The notes: generated by a model not told the origin, from the letters alone. A stretch of DNA of 64,000 nucleotides from Melanocharis versteri (GCA_013397845.1 VZTG01001099.1:62001-126000); one strand, 5' to 3'. Positions 12,901-24,799 are shown, counted from the first letter of the stretch. Translations and numbers: made by a program.

Positions 12901-15900
12901 TATGTATTTGATAACACTGCAATCCACACAGTAATTGGTGAAACAAGTCCAACCAGCAGATATAACTTCATTACTATGAAGCCTGAAAATTACACACTTA
13001 CATTTCTAACACAGTCTTTAGCTGTTCAAGTTTTGCTTTACTTTCTTCAATTTCAGAGTCATTGTTTTGCCCAAGTTCTACAAGGAGCTGCCTTGCTATA
13101 TCAAGCACTTCCTAAAGGAAGGAAACATACGATTTAATTAAACAAACAGATTCCTACTTACAAAACATTTTAGTAAAAAAAATAAAGACAAACTTGCCTG
13201 CAACTGTTTTGGTTTTTTCAGTTTCAGTTTTCCAGATTTATATCCATCACATTTTTCAAAGAGATCAAAAAATCTTTAAGATAAAGATAAGTCATTAAAA
13301 ATTCAGTTAATAAATTAAATTAATACTACTTGAACAGCAGGCTCTTAAAGTGATATAAAATTTGTACCTTCACAGTATTTGAAAGTCAGGTTAAAACCTG
13401 CACTACAGAGGTCAAACCAAGTTTTATTCAAATCCCATCTGCCCAGAAAGTCTTCAACGCTTTAGGGAAATAAGAGCACTGAAAATGTTCTCTTACTGAC
13501 TTGCTAAGTATTAAAAAAAAAAAGATATTCTATATATTTGAACGATATAATATTTGAATATGTAGCTATGTCAATTTTTAATCTTCAAGAATGATCCTGA
13601 ACAGAAGTAGGGACCAAAAATACCAAGTGAGCAGTCCTACACTTCTTCAGCATGTTCTGAATGCAAGAATCTAGTCCCAAAATAAATAATTCCTTTTTAC
13701 TGAAACTAGTTCCAGGTCAATTATGTAAGTTGTCTTATGAATGCTAACATAAAGATGGTATCTACCAGAAATTCAGAGTCATTAAACTTTGACAAAAATA
13801 ACTAGCAAAAGTAATATGACATTGCATACAAGAATAGTTATGATAAAAAGCAGAAGGCAGAAGCCATGGTCTAATGGAGAACCAGAAATATTCTCTGCTG
13901 CATTATTTTTAATAAAGACATTTATAGACACAAATGCATTTTCCATAAAATCAAACAGGACTGTTCACAAGGCACAGCATGTGTTGAAGGAAATCTGCAC
14001 AAGTAATTTGACCGTCCTGTTAGAAAGAGGGGTGAGTACTTGTAATTAATTGCAGTATCTAAAACTGTTAGATTTAGTGGAAAACAAAACAAAAAGCAAC
14101 TTGCAATTGTGCAATTCCTGGTCAATCCACTGCTTGCTTAGCCCCAAAAATCCTATACTCTAAAATATGGAAAATAATTTTTACCAAGATTCTACTTACC
14201 TCTGATGTTTTACTTCCATTTTCATTTTTTGCTTTGGTGTTCGATCCCCATGGCGTATTACAGCTATAACACATCTAAGCTCCATCCTGAAATTTCAAGA
14301 GTTGTATTTCACAATTCTGTACACAAGGGTCTTTTATTTAATATTAAACCAACCACGATCAAGACAATTGACAAAGTCATAGTCATCTGACTTAACTACA
14401 GAAGTGATGGAAGCAAATGCAAGAATATAAGGTTAACTGAAAATGATGTAAGGTACAAAATATAAATACTGATTTTAAGACTTAGGTAACTATATCTATT
14501 TTAAGTAGTTTTTAAAACAACAATTTTGAGGATCATTAAATGAGAGAGCATATTTATTAGAAGCGCATATTAAGTTGGTTCTGGAACAATGATTAGCAGT
14601 GGAAGCTATGCATAAAAGACGCTACACTTGAAAATCTGCTGTTCTATACTCAGCTTGACTAAGGGTGAGAAACTCTGGCTGCTGGTATAGCAATTCCTTC
14701 CTTGTTTTCAGCACACAAAACAAGCATTCATAGGCCAAAGTGGGCACACCTTGTAAAGAGAAAAAAAGATTCACACAGAAGTTACATTGGGAGTTTGCAC
14801 AATTCAGGTGTAGCTTCTGTTTTCTTACATTGTTCCAGAGGTGGTTGGCACAATAGGAATGTCTTCAGCTTCCAGAGGAATTGACCATGGTATTTGAAAT
14901 TGGGGAGCAAGTTCTCTCATTATGATATTTCTAAAAACGGGGTGAAAAAGAAAAAAGCAAATGAAGGAAGTTTAAAGCACAGCTTACACAACACACACAA
15001 ACTCCAAACCAAACAGATTATATATATGCATTTTTATTAATGTAGTTTTAGAGTACTAGCAGCCATGAATGCCTAGATACATATTTTTCTTTTACTTGCA
15101 TAATAAAGACCACTTAACAATTTAAAGCTATTACAACTGCTACAGGGACATTAGACTACTGGCTCTGTGTTTGTAACGAACTTCAGCTTTTCAACTCCAG
15201 TTCCTAAAAGAGTTCCTTGGATATGAATTAGTCTTATTCATTCATATATGCAGACAATTGGCTCCATTGCCTAACTAAAAGTGCCTAATAATCACCACGC
15301 CATTCTCATCAAAGAGTAACTGCTATCTTTTACCAGTATTTTCACAAAAGTTTCTGTGATAAAACTGGAAAAATTGGTACAGTCTCTCATCAGAACTATA
15401 AAATGACAATGCAGCCTCCAACTCAAGAAGGTTGGTACATCTAATGTTCTGTTTCATAAACATTTCATCAAAATACACTGAACTTCAGATTAATATCTAC
15501 ATAAGAAGCAGTAACACAGAGGGAAAAAATATCCATCTTAAAGTAGAATAAGCCGAAATATAATTGCTAAAAATCTTGAAAAAAATTGCAAAATCCTTCA
15601 CATAGTTAGATTCCAGACAATTAGATCATGCAAAAAGTCATGCTGTATCTCATCAGTGCAATCTTACTGTAAAGCCAGTCACAATGGGTTCAGCCTACTT
15701 TGAGGACAACAACTCTTTGACACAGAGTTCTATACCCAATTCTATATGATCCTTCGTTATACTTTTTTTTGCCTCCAGTGGCAGAGACAAGTCTGTACGA
15801 TAGAAGACACCCCGATTCTATTTCAGTTTGGTTTTACAAGTATGAAATCCACAAATATACAAGTATATATCAGCTTCAGATCAAGGACAATGTACAGTAA

Positions 15901-18900
15901 TCTGGACACATTAAACAGCAGCAATCACAACCATCCAGCGGTGCTTCACTACTTGAAAAGATCTCAGCTACCTTTAAGAACCTACCCTTGCTTTCAAAAT
16001 ACTTATTCAGTTAACTTTAAGCACTTTTAAACATTCGCATGTTTGGGATGATTTTAGGAATAAGGAATTTTGTTAGAATTTATTTATTGACTTAAGATTA
16101 TCTTTAACGTTTTTTAAAAATTTTTATGTTAATGAGTTTTAATGTGATATTTAATTTTTAATAAATAATTAATAAGAGATCTGTAGTACATAAACTATAG
16201 TAATATGCAACGGAGTTAATAAGCAAATCTGAAATTAACCAGAAAACTCTTACCCCAGTATCTTAGCACAATCATCATAGTATTTCATGGAGTTTTTCAC
16301 AAAACTGAAGCCATTCACATCACAGACATAGGACTGTCCATTAGCACGTAGCAAATCAAAGCCACAAACTGTTTGCTGTTTTTAAGAATAAAAGTTCAAG
16401 TGATTTAGGATTGCTTATTCTAAACAAACTTTGTATTTTAACAGGATATTAATCTGAAAACATGACAAAAACATGACACATTTTACACTCAGTATCTTTT
16501 GTCAGATCCCTGTTTGGTTCATCCACATCATGCAAACATCTTCCTGTTTTTAACTTTCTATTCCCAACTTGATTTTGTCATTCCTGCATATCCCTCGCAG
16601 TATTAGTATTGAAGGTCAAGTTCACACGAGCACAAACTTCAAGATTTACAGCAATTATAGGCCTACAAATTCCCCTTTCTGACAGCGGTTTCCCGCTACA
16701 TACAGTTTTTAAAGATGGCAGGCAAGAAATTACAAAAAAATTGAAAAACCATTTTAATCGAAATTTGACAAGATAGTTTTGACATTAATATACTATTGAC
16801 ATCATTATAAAAGGATACTAGAAGCTATTTCAACAGATTATTTTTTAAGACCTCAAAGTCCACTTTGCTAGAGGCTCACACCTTACAAGGCTCCAGAATG
16901 CCATCACAGTCACACACAGGTACTGAAAGCCTTTTTATAAAACAGCTGAAAGGAGACTCAGAGACTGAATGAAGTTTTGAACAAAGGAATCCTTGTAACT
17001 ATACAGCAATCTTAAAATTATACAAAAATGGAAACTATCACATTAATATCAAATTATTCAAGTAAGTACCAAATTATGTCAGTACCAAATTAACAATTAA
17101 TCTGTACCTGATGTAAATACTAGGTAACAGAAGTTACAAAAATTTTACTGAAACTGTGTTTTGCTAACTTAGAAACTATTATCAAAATGTGTGAAAATAT
17201 TATACATAGAATAGATACACTGTGGGCTAGCAAAGCACAGTAGCAACATGTAAATTCAGGGAACTAATGCAACACATGCAACTCATCCAGAACTTTTCAA
17301 TACATTAAAAAAAGAATCCTTCTTGATTAAAAGAAGATGTGGATATAGAAGTTTAACTTTTCACATTCCTAGGAGTTCTGCAGCAATTACCACTGCTGGC
17401 TCATGCACTAAAACCCTACAGAAGTTTCATGTAACAAACAATTAATTAACACTGAATGTTTGATCAGATGGGAAAGCAATCAGCTTACCTTAAAGGCAAG
17501 GCATACTTTCCAAGCAATTAACTTCTCTCTTGCATTCAAGATGACCGGGTATCTCACTTCTTTTCCTTCACTATCTCGTTCTACTTTGCCATCCAGAGCT
17601 GGAGACTTCCGAGCCTCAGCATGAGCATAGTCTGGACCTACTGTGTACACCTGTATTGAAAAACAGGAGCTCCTGATCCAGTGTATTCAAATTGCATAAA
17701 TTTGCAAAACGTACGCATGTAACTCAAATGTGACAACAACATCAAAAGATACTAGCTGCTTTTGTCATTGAAAAGGTCACACTAAAGTATCTTCCTCAGT
17801 GACATTCTCTGCCTTCAGAGAACACACATTTACTGACAGCCTAGGGTAAAACAAGAAAAACAGTCATTATAAAACTCAACGAATAAAAATTAATTTCTCA
17901 GTTATGATGGTACAGAGATGTAAATGTTTTCTCCTCCAAAACATCTGCAGAACCTGGAGAACAGGACACTTTGAGAATTATTTCAATTTACTTATTATGG
18001 AAATCTGGCTGCAGGACTAAGTGATTCTCTTAATTAAAACAGTATGTTTATGTTTTAGGCAGGACTAAACAAAGCAAAGATCTGCCCAGCTTTAAGATGA
18101 CAAAGCAGGAACTTGAGAGAACAATTGTGTTATCTCCCTACTGCAGTTTTGATGCTCACTGAAGGGTTTGAGGCATGTGATAGAAGAGATTTGTCAGCAG
18201 CTCTCAAAAATAGGCTACAGTTTCTTTAATTAAAAAAAAAAAACTCCAAGCATTGATAAAAAAAGTATTCAGCTAAAGCAGGTGAGTACCAATACTGCCA
18301 ACTAAGTGAATTCAGGCAAGAGGGTAAGTTTAGTGACACTGCCTAATATAAAGCTGATAGCCTTGCTAAAAAATCCGTTATTTATTTGGCGTGTTAACAG
18401 CCCACTGCTGCTTGATGACTATACTACAGCTGGTCAAAATAGTCCCTACTCCTCAAGCCATTTGCATCTCTTCATGTCGCAAGAAACTTTCAGGAAAGTT
18501 TGTAAAGCTCTTACACAAGCATCTGTAAACACAGATTAACCTATTGCAAAGTGCTGCACAAAACAACGTTCCGAAGAGTACACGAGGGCATTTTTCTGAG
18601 AACATGAAAAGAGTATTCCCCTCATGCATCACTGAGTGATACCAAGAAGTCGAATGCAATTAATAAAAGGGCTGTTTGGATTAGACCTCACACTCTAAAC
18701 CTGCACTATTTTGTCTAAATATGCTGATCTCTTACATATATTGTAAAACATCGATTTCACATGTTTTGAAATGGGCTTAAAATAGCCAGAATGAACACAA
18801 AGTGAAAGGAAGTAATCTTCCCACATGGCTGGCTTAACACCTACTTTGCTCTGTTTTAGCATTCTCTTATGGTACTTAATCTTTACTTCTGTTAAGAACT

Positions 18901-21900
18901 TAAATGAACGAAAGAGTGAAAATTATTACAGGTAAGGACCTGAAGGTTATTTTCTTTGACTCCATAAAATTTTAACAAGTAACTTTTGTTTATTGATTAG
19001 CATACTGAGATCTATTTCAGTTAGATTTCTTTGTAACGTTCAGATAAAACATCTAGCAGCATCTGTTAGCATGGGAAACAAGATGCTGTTCTGGCACTAC
19101 TACAATACAAAAAAAGAAAGAGAATATGTTGGGTAGCAAGCCTCCAGCACTTGATTCTAACAACGCAAGCACAGCTGCTCTACATTACAAGTACGATATT
19201 TAGCTAAAATCAGAATTGCATTCTTTACTTATGAACTGTATTAAAACTCAATTAAAATTAATCCTTGACCAAGATATACTATTAACTTTAAGACTGACAA
19301 ACTCTTTGCGCGCTTGATTGTTCTAAATATAAATAAGAACGTGCAGTCGTCATACCTTCACATCAGTTCCATCTGTAGGCATGAATTCCTCATAAATATA
19401 GGAGCCTGTTTTTCTCACACTGCTTTCAGGAGAATAAACACTGCTTCTGCTGCCAATCTGAAAGACGTATTTTTCCATTAAAAAACTCAGAGGGTACTGC
19501 TTGAGAAACTTTAGAACTACCTAAAATAACACACTTGTACTGAGAAAACACTTTCTGTACCAAATGAAGCAAGCTTTTGACCCTTGCCAAAAGATTTTTG
19601 TAATATTCTAAAAGTGCATTTATCGTGTGTGCTAAGAATCAGAAGTAGCTAACAATCTACTGCAAGAAACAGGTCTTCATCCAATCTACATGTTCCCCTG
19701 AAATTTCTCTGATCTGCCACTATTCCTAAGCAAGCAAGACATGACAGAATTACTCTGCACTCTCGTCAAACACCTAAAGCTTTTCAATAGCTTTAGTACC
19801 ATAACTTCACCTTTCGAAAGAGCCTCTGGCTTCCACCCCCAGCAGATGTTGGATAATAAATGTAAACATTGTGGTCTTCAGCACTAACTGGCTTTTCTAC
19901 AAAGGGCTTCTGGAAAATTTCTCCATTCACTTCCACATGATCTTCTCCTTCAATCAAGCTGCATTCTGAACAAACAGTGCAAAGAACAGAGCTGTAATGG
20001 TATACTAATGGCATTAAATGATTAAGACATTTGCATTAATTTTGCAGGTTGAAATAGTAACATGGTATTACATCTTCGTTTCTCTGCTTTGTTACTGACT
20101 GCACAATGACTGATGATCACATGCAGTATATGTTCGGTGTACCATGTCTATATCATGTTATTTAAATACTATGTTCCAGAATTTCTGTTGATTCCCTTAG
20201 TGTCAGACAGGAAACTGTCTCCTGCAGGTGCATAAGCTGCATAAGGTGGTCTATTTTGGAAATGTTTTGAAGAGAGGGAAGTGCTGTTTGTCTTACTTTT
20301 TCAGTGCCTTTCTCTGAAATATCAAGTAGCTGGCAGGTGAACAGCACACATGGTGTGGTGTCAGATGCCACAGAACCTTCCATAGGGTTAGAACTATCTC
20401 ATACTGTGTGATTTATGCACCCTGCATATAAGATTAGGTGCTCTGGTATCAGTAATCACGAATCTGGTATTTAATACCAGTTAACTGCATGGAGCAGCTT
20501 TTACTTCACTCTTGAAGCATAAATGTGTCCTTTTCTCCCTAGATCACAAAGACATTTTAAAGCAAAATTCCCTTGACCTGTCATTGCAATCTCTCACTGT
20601 TGCTTAAAGTCTTCATTTTAGTAGAAAAAGTTCAGTTTGTTTCCAGGCACACAAAAAATTAATTCCTATTCACAGTACATCATCTGAAGATATATCTAGA
20701 ATAGATTTCAAATATATGGCTACTTATACTCAGAAGGTGAAGTATTCAATAGCCTAACTTATTTCTGTCAATATTACTTTCCTAAGGAAAATTACTAATA
20801 GTTCTGGTTAATGTAACATCCTGAATGCTGCTCTCTTTGGTGATATATTACAGTCTCAGTCTGAGTAAGGAGGCCCTTATATTCTAGTTGTTATATGATG
20901 TCTGTAAGACGTAAGGTGTCAGAATCATACTTCTCAATTGCATACTTGTACTGCCTTTGCCTGGGATGGAGTTAAATTTCTTCACAGCAGCTGCTATGGT
21001 GCTATGTTTTGAACTTGTGACAAAAAAGTCTTGATGTTTTTGTTAATGCTGAACGGTGCTTACATAGCCTCAACCTCTTACTACCCTCCACAGCCAGTAG
21101 GGGTCAATCCACAACAACACTTTTAAAGTTGGCGAAGAAATCAAACTGCAAAAGTTAATTATCTAGGCAGTGAAATTTAGCTTTCCACTATGTACATACT
21201 GTTGTCCAGTGGAAACAAAGAGATGCTCATGGTTGATATTTTATCTCTGTTCTTTTTACCTTGGGGATTGTTTGGATCACGGTTCAGAACTGCATAGCGA
21301 GGAAGTAAAATGCCTTCAGCTTTAAGAATACCATAAACTTCTCTTCTAGAAGAAAAGAATAAATATTGCACAATGAGCCAGTAAATCCTGCTAATATTTG
21401 CATTTTACAGTCCATGAGTAAAGGAGGAGAAAAATAAGCAAAAATTTTTTTTCAATATGTAAGGTTACATATATAACACTCTACTTACTATTATAATACT
21501 TTGAAGGTCACTGACACAGCTGTACCTTTGCAGTGATCTCTTCAACATCAATCAAAATGCACTTGGCAATGCCAGTCCTTTCCTCTCTGGCAGTGCAACA
21601 GACATTTGCACAAAACAATTGTCTTGTTAAAGGAGATTTTCAACCGTTCATGTTAAAGTTTATACAGAACAGTAACTGAAGACATCCAAAAAAGCAAGTC
21701 TGCTCACTGTTCAGAAGGCTCCAGTGTTTATGCATTTTGCCCACTATTGTTTTATTTATGTTTGCTATGCATGACCTCAGCTCCAAAAGAAAATTCACTT
21801 CCAATAACCACAAATTCTACAATTATAGGAGCTTGTATAGCTGCTATACATACCTATCCTATATGTATTTTAAACTTTTTTATTTGCTAAGCTTTAGAAA

Positions 21901-24543
21901 AATGCATCACCAAATTTTTAACTTCTTGAATCTTCAGACACATCAATGTAAAAGGAGCAAAAGAAAAAAACACACCTGAAGACACATCCCAGAAAGCTAT
22001 GCATACATTAATAAAGTGTAACATTCACAGTAATTTTATTTAAACTACCGTACAATCATGGAATCACGGGACAGTTTGAATTAGAAGAAATGTTAAAAAT
22101 CATCTAGTTCCAAACCCTCCACCATGGCCAGGGACAATACACTGGAACTGCTGCTATGCAATAACAACAAATTTTTATAGTCTCTGACAAATATGGCTTG
22201 CTTTAAAAGGTGATTAGTGTTATTTACCTGTCTTGTATGTGATACTGCATATTCAAGTCATTGATTATGAATGGATTCCTGAGTTTTGCATAGGCTACTG
22301 CTTTGTCCAGTGGAAACCCTATAATGTTTATTAAGAAAAACAAATTAAACTTATAAGATGCATTACCAGTTTGGAATAGTTTGGAACCTCTGTATTAGAT
22401 CACTATTTCCACCAGCTTCAAAAGTATTTACCAGCAGAACAGCTATTCTTATAGTGTGTCAGACAGGACTTTCTCAAGCAATGTAAACAGCATCATTCAA
22501 AAACCTTGCATTTTAAAAGTCAGCTGTATTATATTACAGAAGACAAAAGAATCACTTCCTAGGAAAATCCAATAAATCTGCAAGAGAAAAAAACCTAAAA
22601 GGAGTTTCCAAGAGCTTAAGTAATTTAGATGTCACAAGTATTTATGGTATTATTACAAGATTTACCTTTAGAGTGAAAAGAAATGAGACAGTCACATAAA
22701 GGCCAATTTTCTACTGGCTCGTTCAAAATAACATCCTCTTCAAATATCACCACAGTTATATACTTAAACATGGAGAGGCGCTCAAGAATTTCTTTCATTG
22801 GTTTGGACTTTGATTTCTTAGCCATTGAACAAATCCCAACTGCAATTTGTCTTTCTGGTGGCTGGAAAGGAGGCAGCGGGGAAGGGAAAAGTAATTATGT
22901 GTTCTCAAAACACAAAAGGGTTTTAGCAGCACAATACTAGAGCAGGTATTTTCTCTTAAAATCCGCATGCTACCTTTAATTTGGTTTTTAATCAGGTAAA
23001 TTGCTATCAGATAACAAAATGCAATATAATAGCATATCACACTGTGTCCTCACAAAAAATGCCTCAAGAGTGAAACTGTTTAATAGCTCTATATTGCTTT
23101 TTGTGAGTATTGTTACCAGGAACAAACAGACATGATCAACAACTAAGTCAGGAGTGTCGAATCTAAACAAAATCACACTTACGGCTTACTCTGAAATTAA
23201 CTAGTAATTGAGTTTTCAATTATGTCATTTTTTTATGTCTAATTAACAGTCACAAGACCTCTCATCACCTAATATTACAAGTGCATTGTGAAAAGGAAAA
23301 CTAGAAAACAAGAAACTACTTGTTTTCTAGACTTCTGAACTATTTAATGCATAAACAGTTTCACTTTTTTTTGTATACCCTATATTTACTTTCATGTCAG
23401 ACTTTCAATAATTTCTTTTTGTCAGTGGCATTTCTAGAGGCAACAGCCAACCTACTCTGCTCTTGAAAGGAAACCAAAACCCCACAGAGCAATCCTTTAA
23501 TTCAACTTACTGCTTTTTGAAAACATAGCCAGCTGCCTTCCCTTGCTGAAACACTGAATTGAGCTACCTGAGCTGCTAATTTTGCACTACTACTCTGCAT
23601 TTCCAAGTTACTTTTAATCATGGGAAGTGCTTTAGTAACACTGTCTTGCATTTAAACGTTTTAGACATATTTACAATTAGTGCAAATTTAATCTACTCCA
23701 TAAAGTGAAATGTTAAAGTGAAAAAGAACAAACAACAAACAGTTAAAAAAATGACATGATGACTCATGCATAATAAAATTAGGAGTTTATCTTAAGCAAA
23801 CTGAAAGTCGGTGAGCACAGTGCTCAAATACAATTCAGAACACTTTATAAGGATAATAAACTAAGGTGTAATTTAAGATTAACTTAGTATGCCCTTTAAT
23901 ATATCAAGACAAGGAAGAACAAAAAAAAAAAAACAACCAGAGTTAACTGTGAAGCAGTGGACAGCATACAAAAGAAGAATTCCCAATAATTTTTTGCTTC
24001 CAACTATCCAAATAAACAAAACAGGCCTATGCCATCACCAAGTTCATTCCCAGAATCCAAATCAAGTCTGCAAAGCATGCACATCAACCTCAGCTGCCCT
24101 CAAACTCTCTAAAATCAAGCACGTCTACTTCACAGTTCAAGGTATACTTCATTTTCAGGTATCCTTCTTTTCCAAACATTACTGACAGATCATTATCTGA
24201 CTATCAACAATTTCTCAACTTAGAACTCCATTTCAGTACTAGACTTATGTGAGCTAATGCTACTTCTGAAAAATAATGAAATACTGAAAAATGTTTTGAA
24301 AAAATGTTTTTTCCAAACCATTTTTGAAAAAAATTTGGGAATAATCAAAAATAATGCTCGAGAACAAAGATAGTAAACAAGTCTCCCTACAGTACTTACA
24401 GAGTCATACTCTTCCTCATCTTCTTCCCCATGGTCATAGAAGTGTTCATAATCTGTAGATCTGGCTGAATCCAATAATCCTTCTGCATCTTCTCCACCCA
24501 CAAAGAATCTGGGAGGATCATTCTCTGTCTCATTAACAGACAT
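756..24543 (-). CDS. PPIP5K2: Inositol hexakisphosphate / diphosphoinositol-pentakisphosphate kinase 2, N-terminal 986 residues (23 coding exons)
   Basis: Cytosolic bifunctional enzyme of inositol pyrophosphate metabolism. The N-terminal ATP-grasp kinase phosphorylates InsP6 and 5-InsP7 at position 1, and the following histidine-acid-phosphatase-like domain removes phosphates. Seen: 23 exons on the minus strand whose phases all agree, giving residues 1-986. The acidic N-terminus (48 residues) leads into the kinase region (about 50-380), which includes the CDVNGF metal-site motif in the exon at 16254. The phosphatase signature RHGDRTP falls at residues 398-404 in the exon at 14200. The start ATG at 24541-24543 has G at -3. 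All junctions are GT-AG except one GC-AG intron (donor at 13197). The gene runs off the left edge, so the Ser-rich C-terminal tail is missing. Repeats sit only in introns. The identification rests on near-continuous recognisable family sequence. PPIP5K1 is the alternative paralogue, but the GIN1-PAM neighbourhood fits PPIP5K2. Confidence 0.96.
1575..1691 (-). CDS. PPIP5K2: PPIP5K2 coding exon 22
   Basis: 117 nt, 39 codons, phase 0 to 0. Encodes [20 protein letters not shown] through YGYRPASRE, the end of the phosphatase domain. Donor GTAATA. Confidence 0.95.
1778..1885 (-). CDS. PPIP5K2: PPIP5K2 coding exon 21
   Basis: 108 nt, 36 codons, phase 0 to 0. Encodes [20 protein letters not shown] through LYEDPNK. 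The preceding intron (1886-4360) carries a solo LTR and the 434-bp assembly gap. Confidence 0.95.
2855..3288. other. Assembly gap (434 N)
   Basis: A run of N inside the solo LTR. It lies beside a GC-rich block of GGGCC-like repeats, which probably stopped sequencing. Confidence 0.99.
3343..3440. repeat. GC-rich GGCCGGGCC-type tandem repeat within the LTR
   Basis: Several near-perfect copies of a five-base GGGCC unit followed by related GC-rich sequence, unlike the AT-rich surroundings. Confidence 0.85.
4361..4475 (-). CDS. PPIP5K2: PPIP5K2 coding exon 20
   Basis: 115 nt, phase 2 to 0. Encodes [20 protein letters not shown] through RYGALCD. The SESHVHS segment carries the second conserved phosphatase-domain His. 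Donor GTAAGT. Confidence 0.95.
4671..4798 (-). CDS. PPIP5K2: PPIP5K2 coding exon 19
   Basis: 128 nt, phase 0 to 2. Encodes [20 protein letters not shown] through [12 protein letters not shown] acceptor, GTAAGC donor. Confidence 0.95.
5186..5790. mobile_element. Probable degraded LTR fragment
   Basis: The stretch opening TGTCTTAGTTTGGGGC, with CCACCCCAGAGAAGACC close behind, resembles a recurrent avian ERV LTR end. The right limit is a guess, because no target-site duplication was found. Confidence 0.4.
6350..6573 (-). CDS. PPIP5K2: PPIP5K2 coding exon 18
   Basis: 224 nt, phase 1 to 0, the longest exon here. Encodes [20 protein letters not shown] through [11 protein letters not shown] acceptor, GTAAGC donor. 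Confidence 0.95.
7141..7282 (-). CDS. PPIP5K2: PPIP5K2 coding exon 17
   Basis: 142 nt, phase 0 to 1. Encodes [20 protein letters not shown] through [11 protein letters not shown] acceptor, GTACTG donor. Confidence 0.95.
9193..9375 (-). CDS. PPIP5K2: PPIP5K2 coding exon 16
   Basis: 183 nt, 61 codons, phase 0 to 0. Encodes [20 protein letters not shown] through TADDYDK. CAG acceptor, GTTAGC donor. Confidence 0.95.
9520..10660 (+). mobile_element. Degenerate CR1-type LINE fragment (endonuclease region)
   Basis: On the plus strand, short frames around 10183-10230 (GLSYRPPK) and 10350-10470 (FLENTWDNF, then LDLLFRS and DGGLG in a shifted frame) match the familiar layout of the CR1 ORF2 endonuclease domain. 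Many stops and shifts make it inactive. The 5' limit is uncertain. It lies antisense in the PPIP5K2 intron between exons 15 and 16. Confidence 0.6.
10816..10937 (-). CDS. PPIP5K2: PPIP5K2 coding exon 15
   Basis: 122 nt, phase 1 to 0. Encodes [20 protein letters not shown] through AAAFAK, part of the phosphatase domain. Donor GTACAA. Confidence 0.95.
11051..11176 (-). CDS. PPIP5K2: PPIP5K2 coding exon 14
   Basis: 126 nt, phase 1 to 1. Encodes [20 protein letters not shown] through MYPGGQ. The frame requires the more upstream of two nearby AG dinucleotides as acceptor. Confidence 0.93.
11806..11891 (-). CDS. PPIP5K2: PPIP5K2 coding exon 13
   Basis: 86 nt, phase 2 to 1. Encodes [20 protein letters not shown] through SSEEE. 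AAG acceptor, GTATTG donor. Confidence 0.94.
12404..12499. repeat. 48-bp perfect tandem duplication
   Basis: The 48-bp unit at 12404-12451 is repeated exactly at 12452-12499. It lies in the PPIP5K2 intron between exons 11806-11891 and 13002-13111. Confidence 0.95.
13002..13111 (-). CDS. PPIP5K2: PPIP5K2 coding exon 12
   Basis: 110 nt, phase 0 to 2. Encodes [20 protein letters not shown] through LKTVLE. Only 86 bp of intron separate it from the preceding exon. Donor GTAAGT. Confidence 0.95.
13198..13273 (-). CDS. PPIP5K2: PPIP5K2 coding exon 11 (GC donor)
   Basis: 76 nt, phase 2 to 0. Encodes [20 protein letters not shown] plus PKQLQ. The exon ends CAG followed by GCAAGT, so the downstream intron is GC-AG. 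The frame and the next exon leave no GT alternative. Confidence 0.93.
14200..14286 (-). CDS. PPIP5K2: PPIP5K2 coding exon 10 (RHGDRTP motif)
   Basis: 87 nt, phase 2 to 2. Encodes [27 protein letters not shown] is the histidine acid phosphatase signature (residues 398-404). Donor GTAAGT. Confidence 0.96.
14829..14930 (-). CDS. PPIP5K2: PPIP5K2 coding exon 9
   Basis: 102 nt, phase 2 to 2. Encodes [20 protein letters not shown] through PTTSGT, the linker between kinase and phosphatase domains. Donor GTAAGA. Confidence 0.95.
16254..16375 (-). CDS. PPIP5K2: PPIP5K2 coding exon 8 (kinase metal-site motif)
   Basis: 122 nt, phase 0 to 2. Encodes [20 protein letters not shown] followed by [14 protein letters not shown] is the conserved metal-binding segment of the ATP-grasp kinase domain. 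Confidence 0.95.
17489..17650 (-). CDS. PPIP5K2: PPIP5K2 coding exon 7
   Basis: 162 nt, 54 codons, phase 0 to 0. Encodes [20 protein letters not shown] through [12 protein letters not shown] acceptor, GTAAGC donor. Confidence 0.95.
19356..19457 (-). CDS. PPIP5K2: PPIP5K2 coding exon 6
   Basis: 102 nt, 34 codons, phase 0 to 0. Encodes [20 protein letters not shown] through DGTDVK. CAG acceptor, GTATGA donor. Confidence 0.95.
19811..19965 (-). CDS. PPIP5K2: PPIP5K2 coding exon 5
   Basis: 155 nt, phase 1 to 0. Encodes [20 protein letters not shown] through [10 protein letters not shown], the Gly-rich ATP-grasp segment. CAG acceptor, GTGAAG donor. Confidence 0.95.
20940..21125 (+). mobile_element. 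Degraded avian ERVL-like LTR fragment
   Basis: The segment starting TGCCTGGGATGGAGTTAA, with GGTGCTATGTTTTGAACTTG further on, resembles a common avian ERVL LTR. It ends are not defined. It lies in the intron between PPIP5K2 exons 4 and 5. Confidence 0.5.
21260..21345 (-). CDS. PPIP5K2: PPIP5K2 coding exon 4
   Basis: 86 nt, phase 2 to 1. Encodes [20 protein letters not shown] and [12 protein letters not shown] acceptor, GTAAAA donor. Confidence 0.95.
22046..22155 (-). mobile_element. CR1 LINE 3'-end fragment
   Basis: Carries the reverse complement of the CR1 3' terminus: ATCATGGAATCACGG, then ATCATCTAGTTCCAAACCC and CATGGCCAGGGACA. Short and old. Confidence 0.8.
22228..22318 (-). CDS. PPIP5K2: PPIP5K2 coding exon 3
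   Basis: 91 nt, phase 1 to 2. Encodes [17 protein letters not shown] and on to YHIQD. AG acceptor, GTAAAT donor. Confidence 0.95.
22666..22861 (-). CDS. PPIP5K2: PPIP5K2 coding exon 2
   Basis: 196 nt, phase 0 to 1. Encodes [18 protein letters not shown] through CLISFHSK, the start of the kinase core. CAG acceptor, GTAAAT donor. Confidence 0.95.
24400..24543 (-). CDS. PPIP5K2: PPIP5K2 coding exon 1 (residues 1-48)
   Basis: Begins [16 protein letters not shown] and ends in an acidic run, EYDS. The donor is GTAAGT and the exon ends in phase 0. The same exon continues as 5'UTR to about 24799. Confidence 0.93.
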
Positions 24544-24799
24544 GGCTACAAGACCTATAGAAATCTATGTAAAAATTGCAGGCACTCTGGCATCTGAGAT
24601 CCTGGGCATGTTTCCCACTGACTCAAGAACACCAAAGTTCCCTGCTCTTTGATGTTGCTTGTGCAGTGTTGCCACTGTGATTGCGTTGTTTACCAGGCAC
24701 TGTTTAACTGGTTATCATCTGCTCATTACTGATTAGAGTTGCTGCTCCAAGAAACCCACAATACGCTGCTGCTTCCCTGAGATAGTATGACTTTTTAAC
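24544..24799 (-). other. PPIP5K2: PPIP5K2 5'UTR part of the start-codon exon
   Basis: On the minus strand a pyrimidine tract ending TTGTAG stands just before 24799, a good 3' splice site. About 256 nt of leader therefore precede the ATG in this exon. The boundary is inferred from the splice signal alone. Confidence 0.6.
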
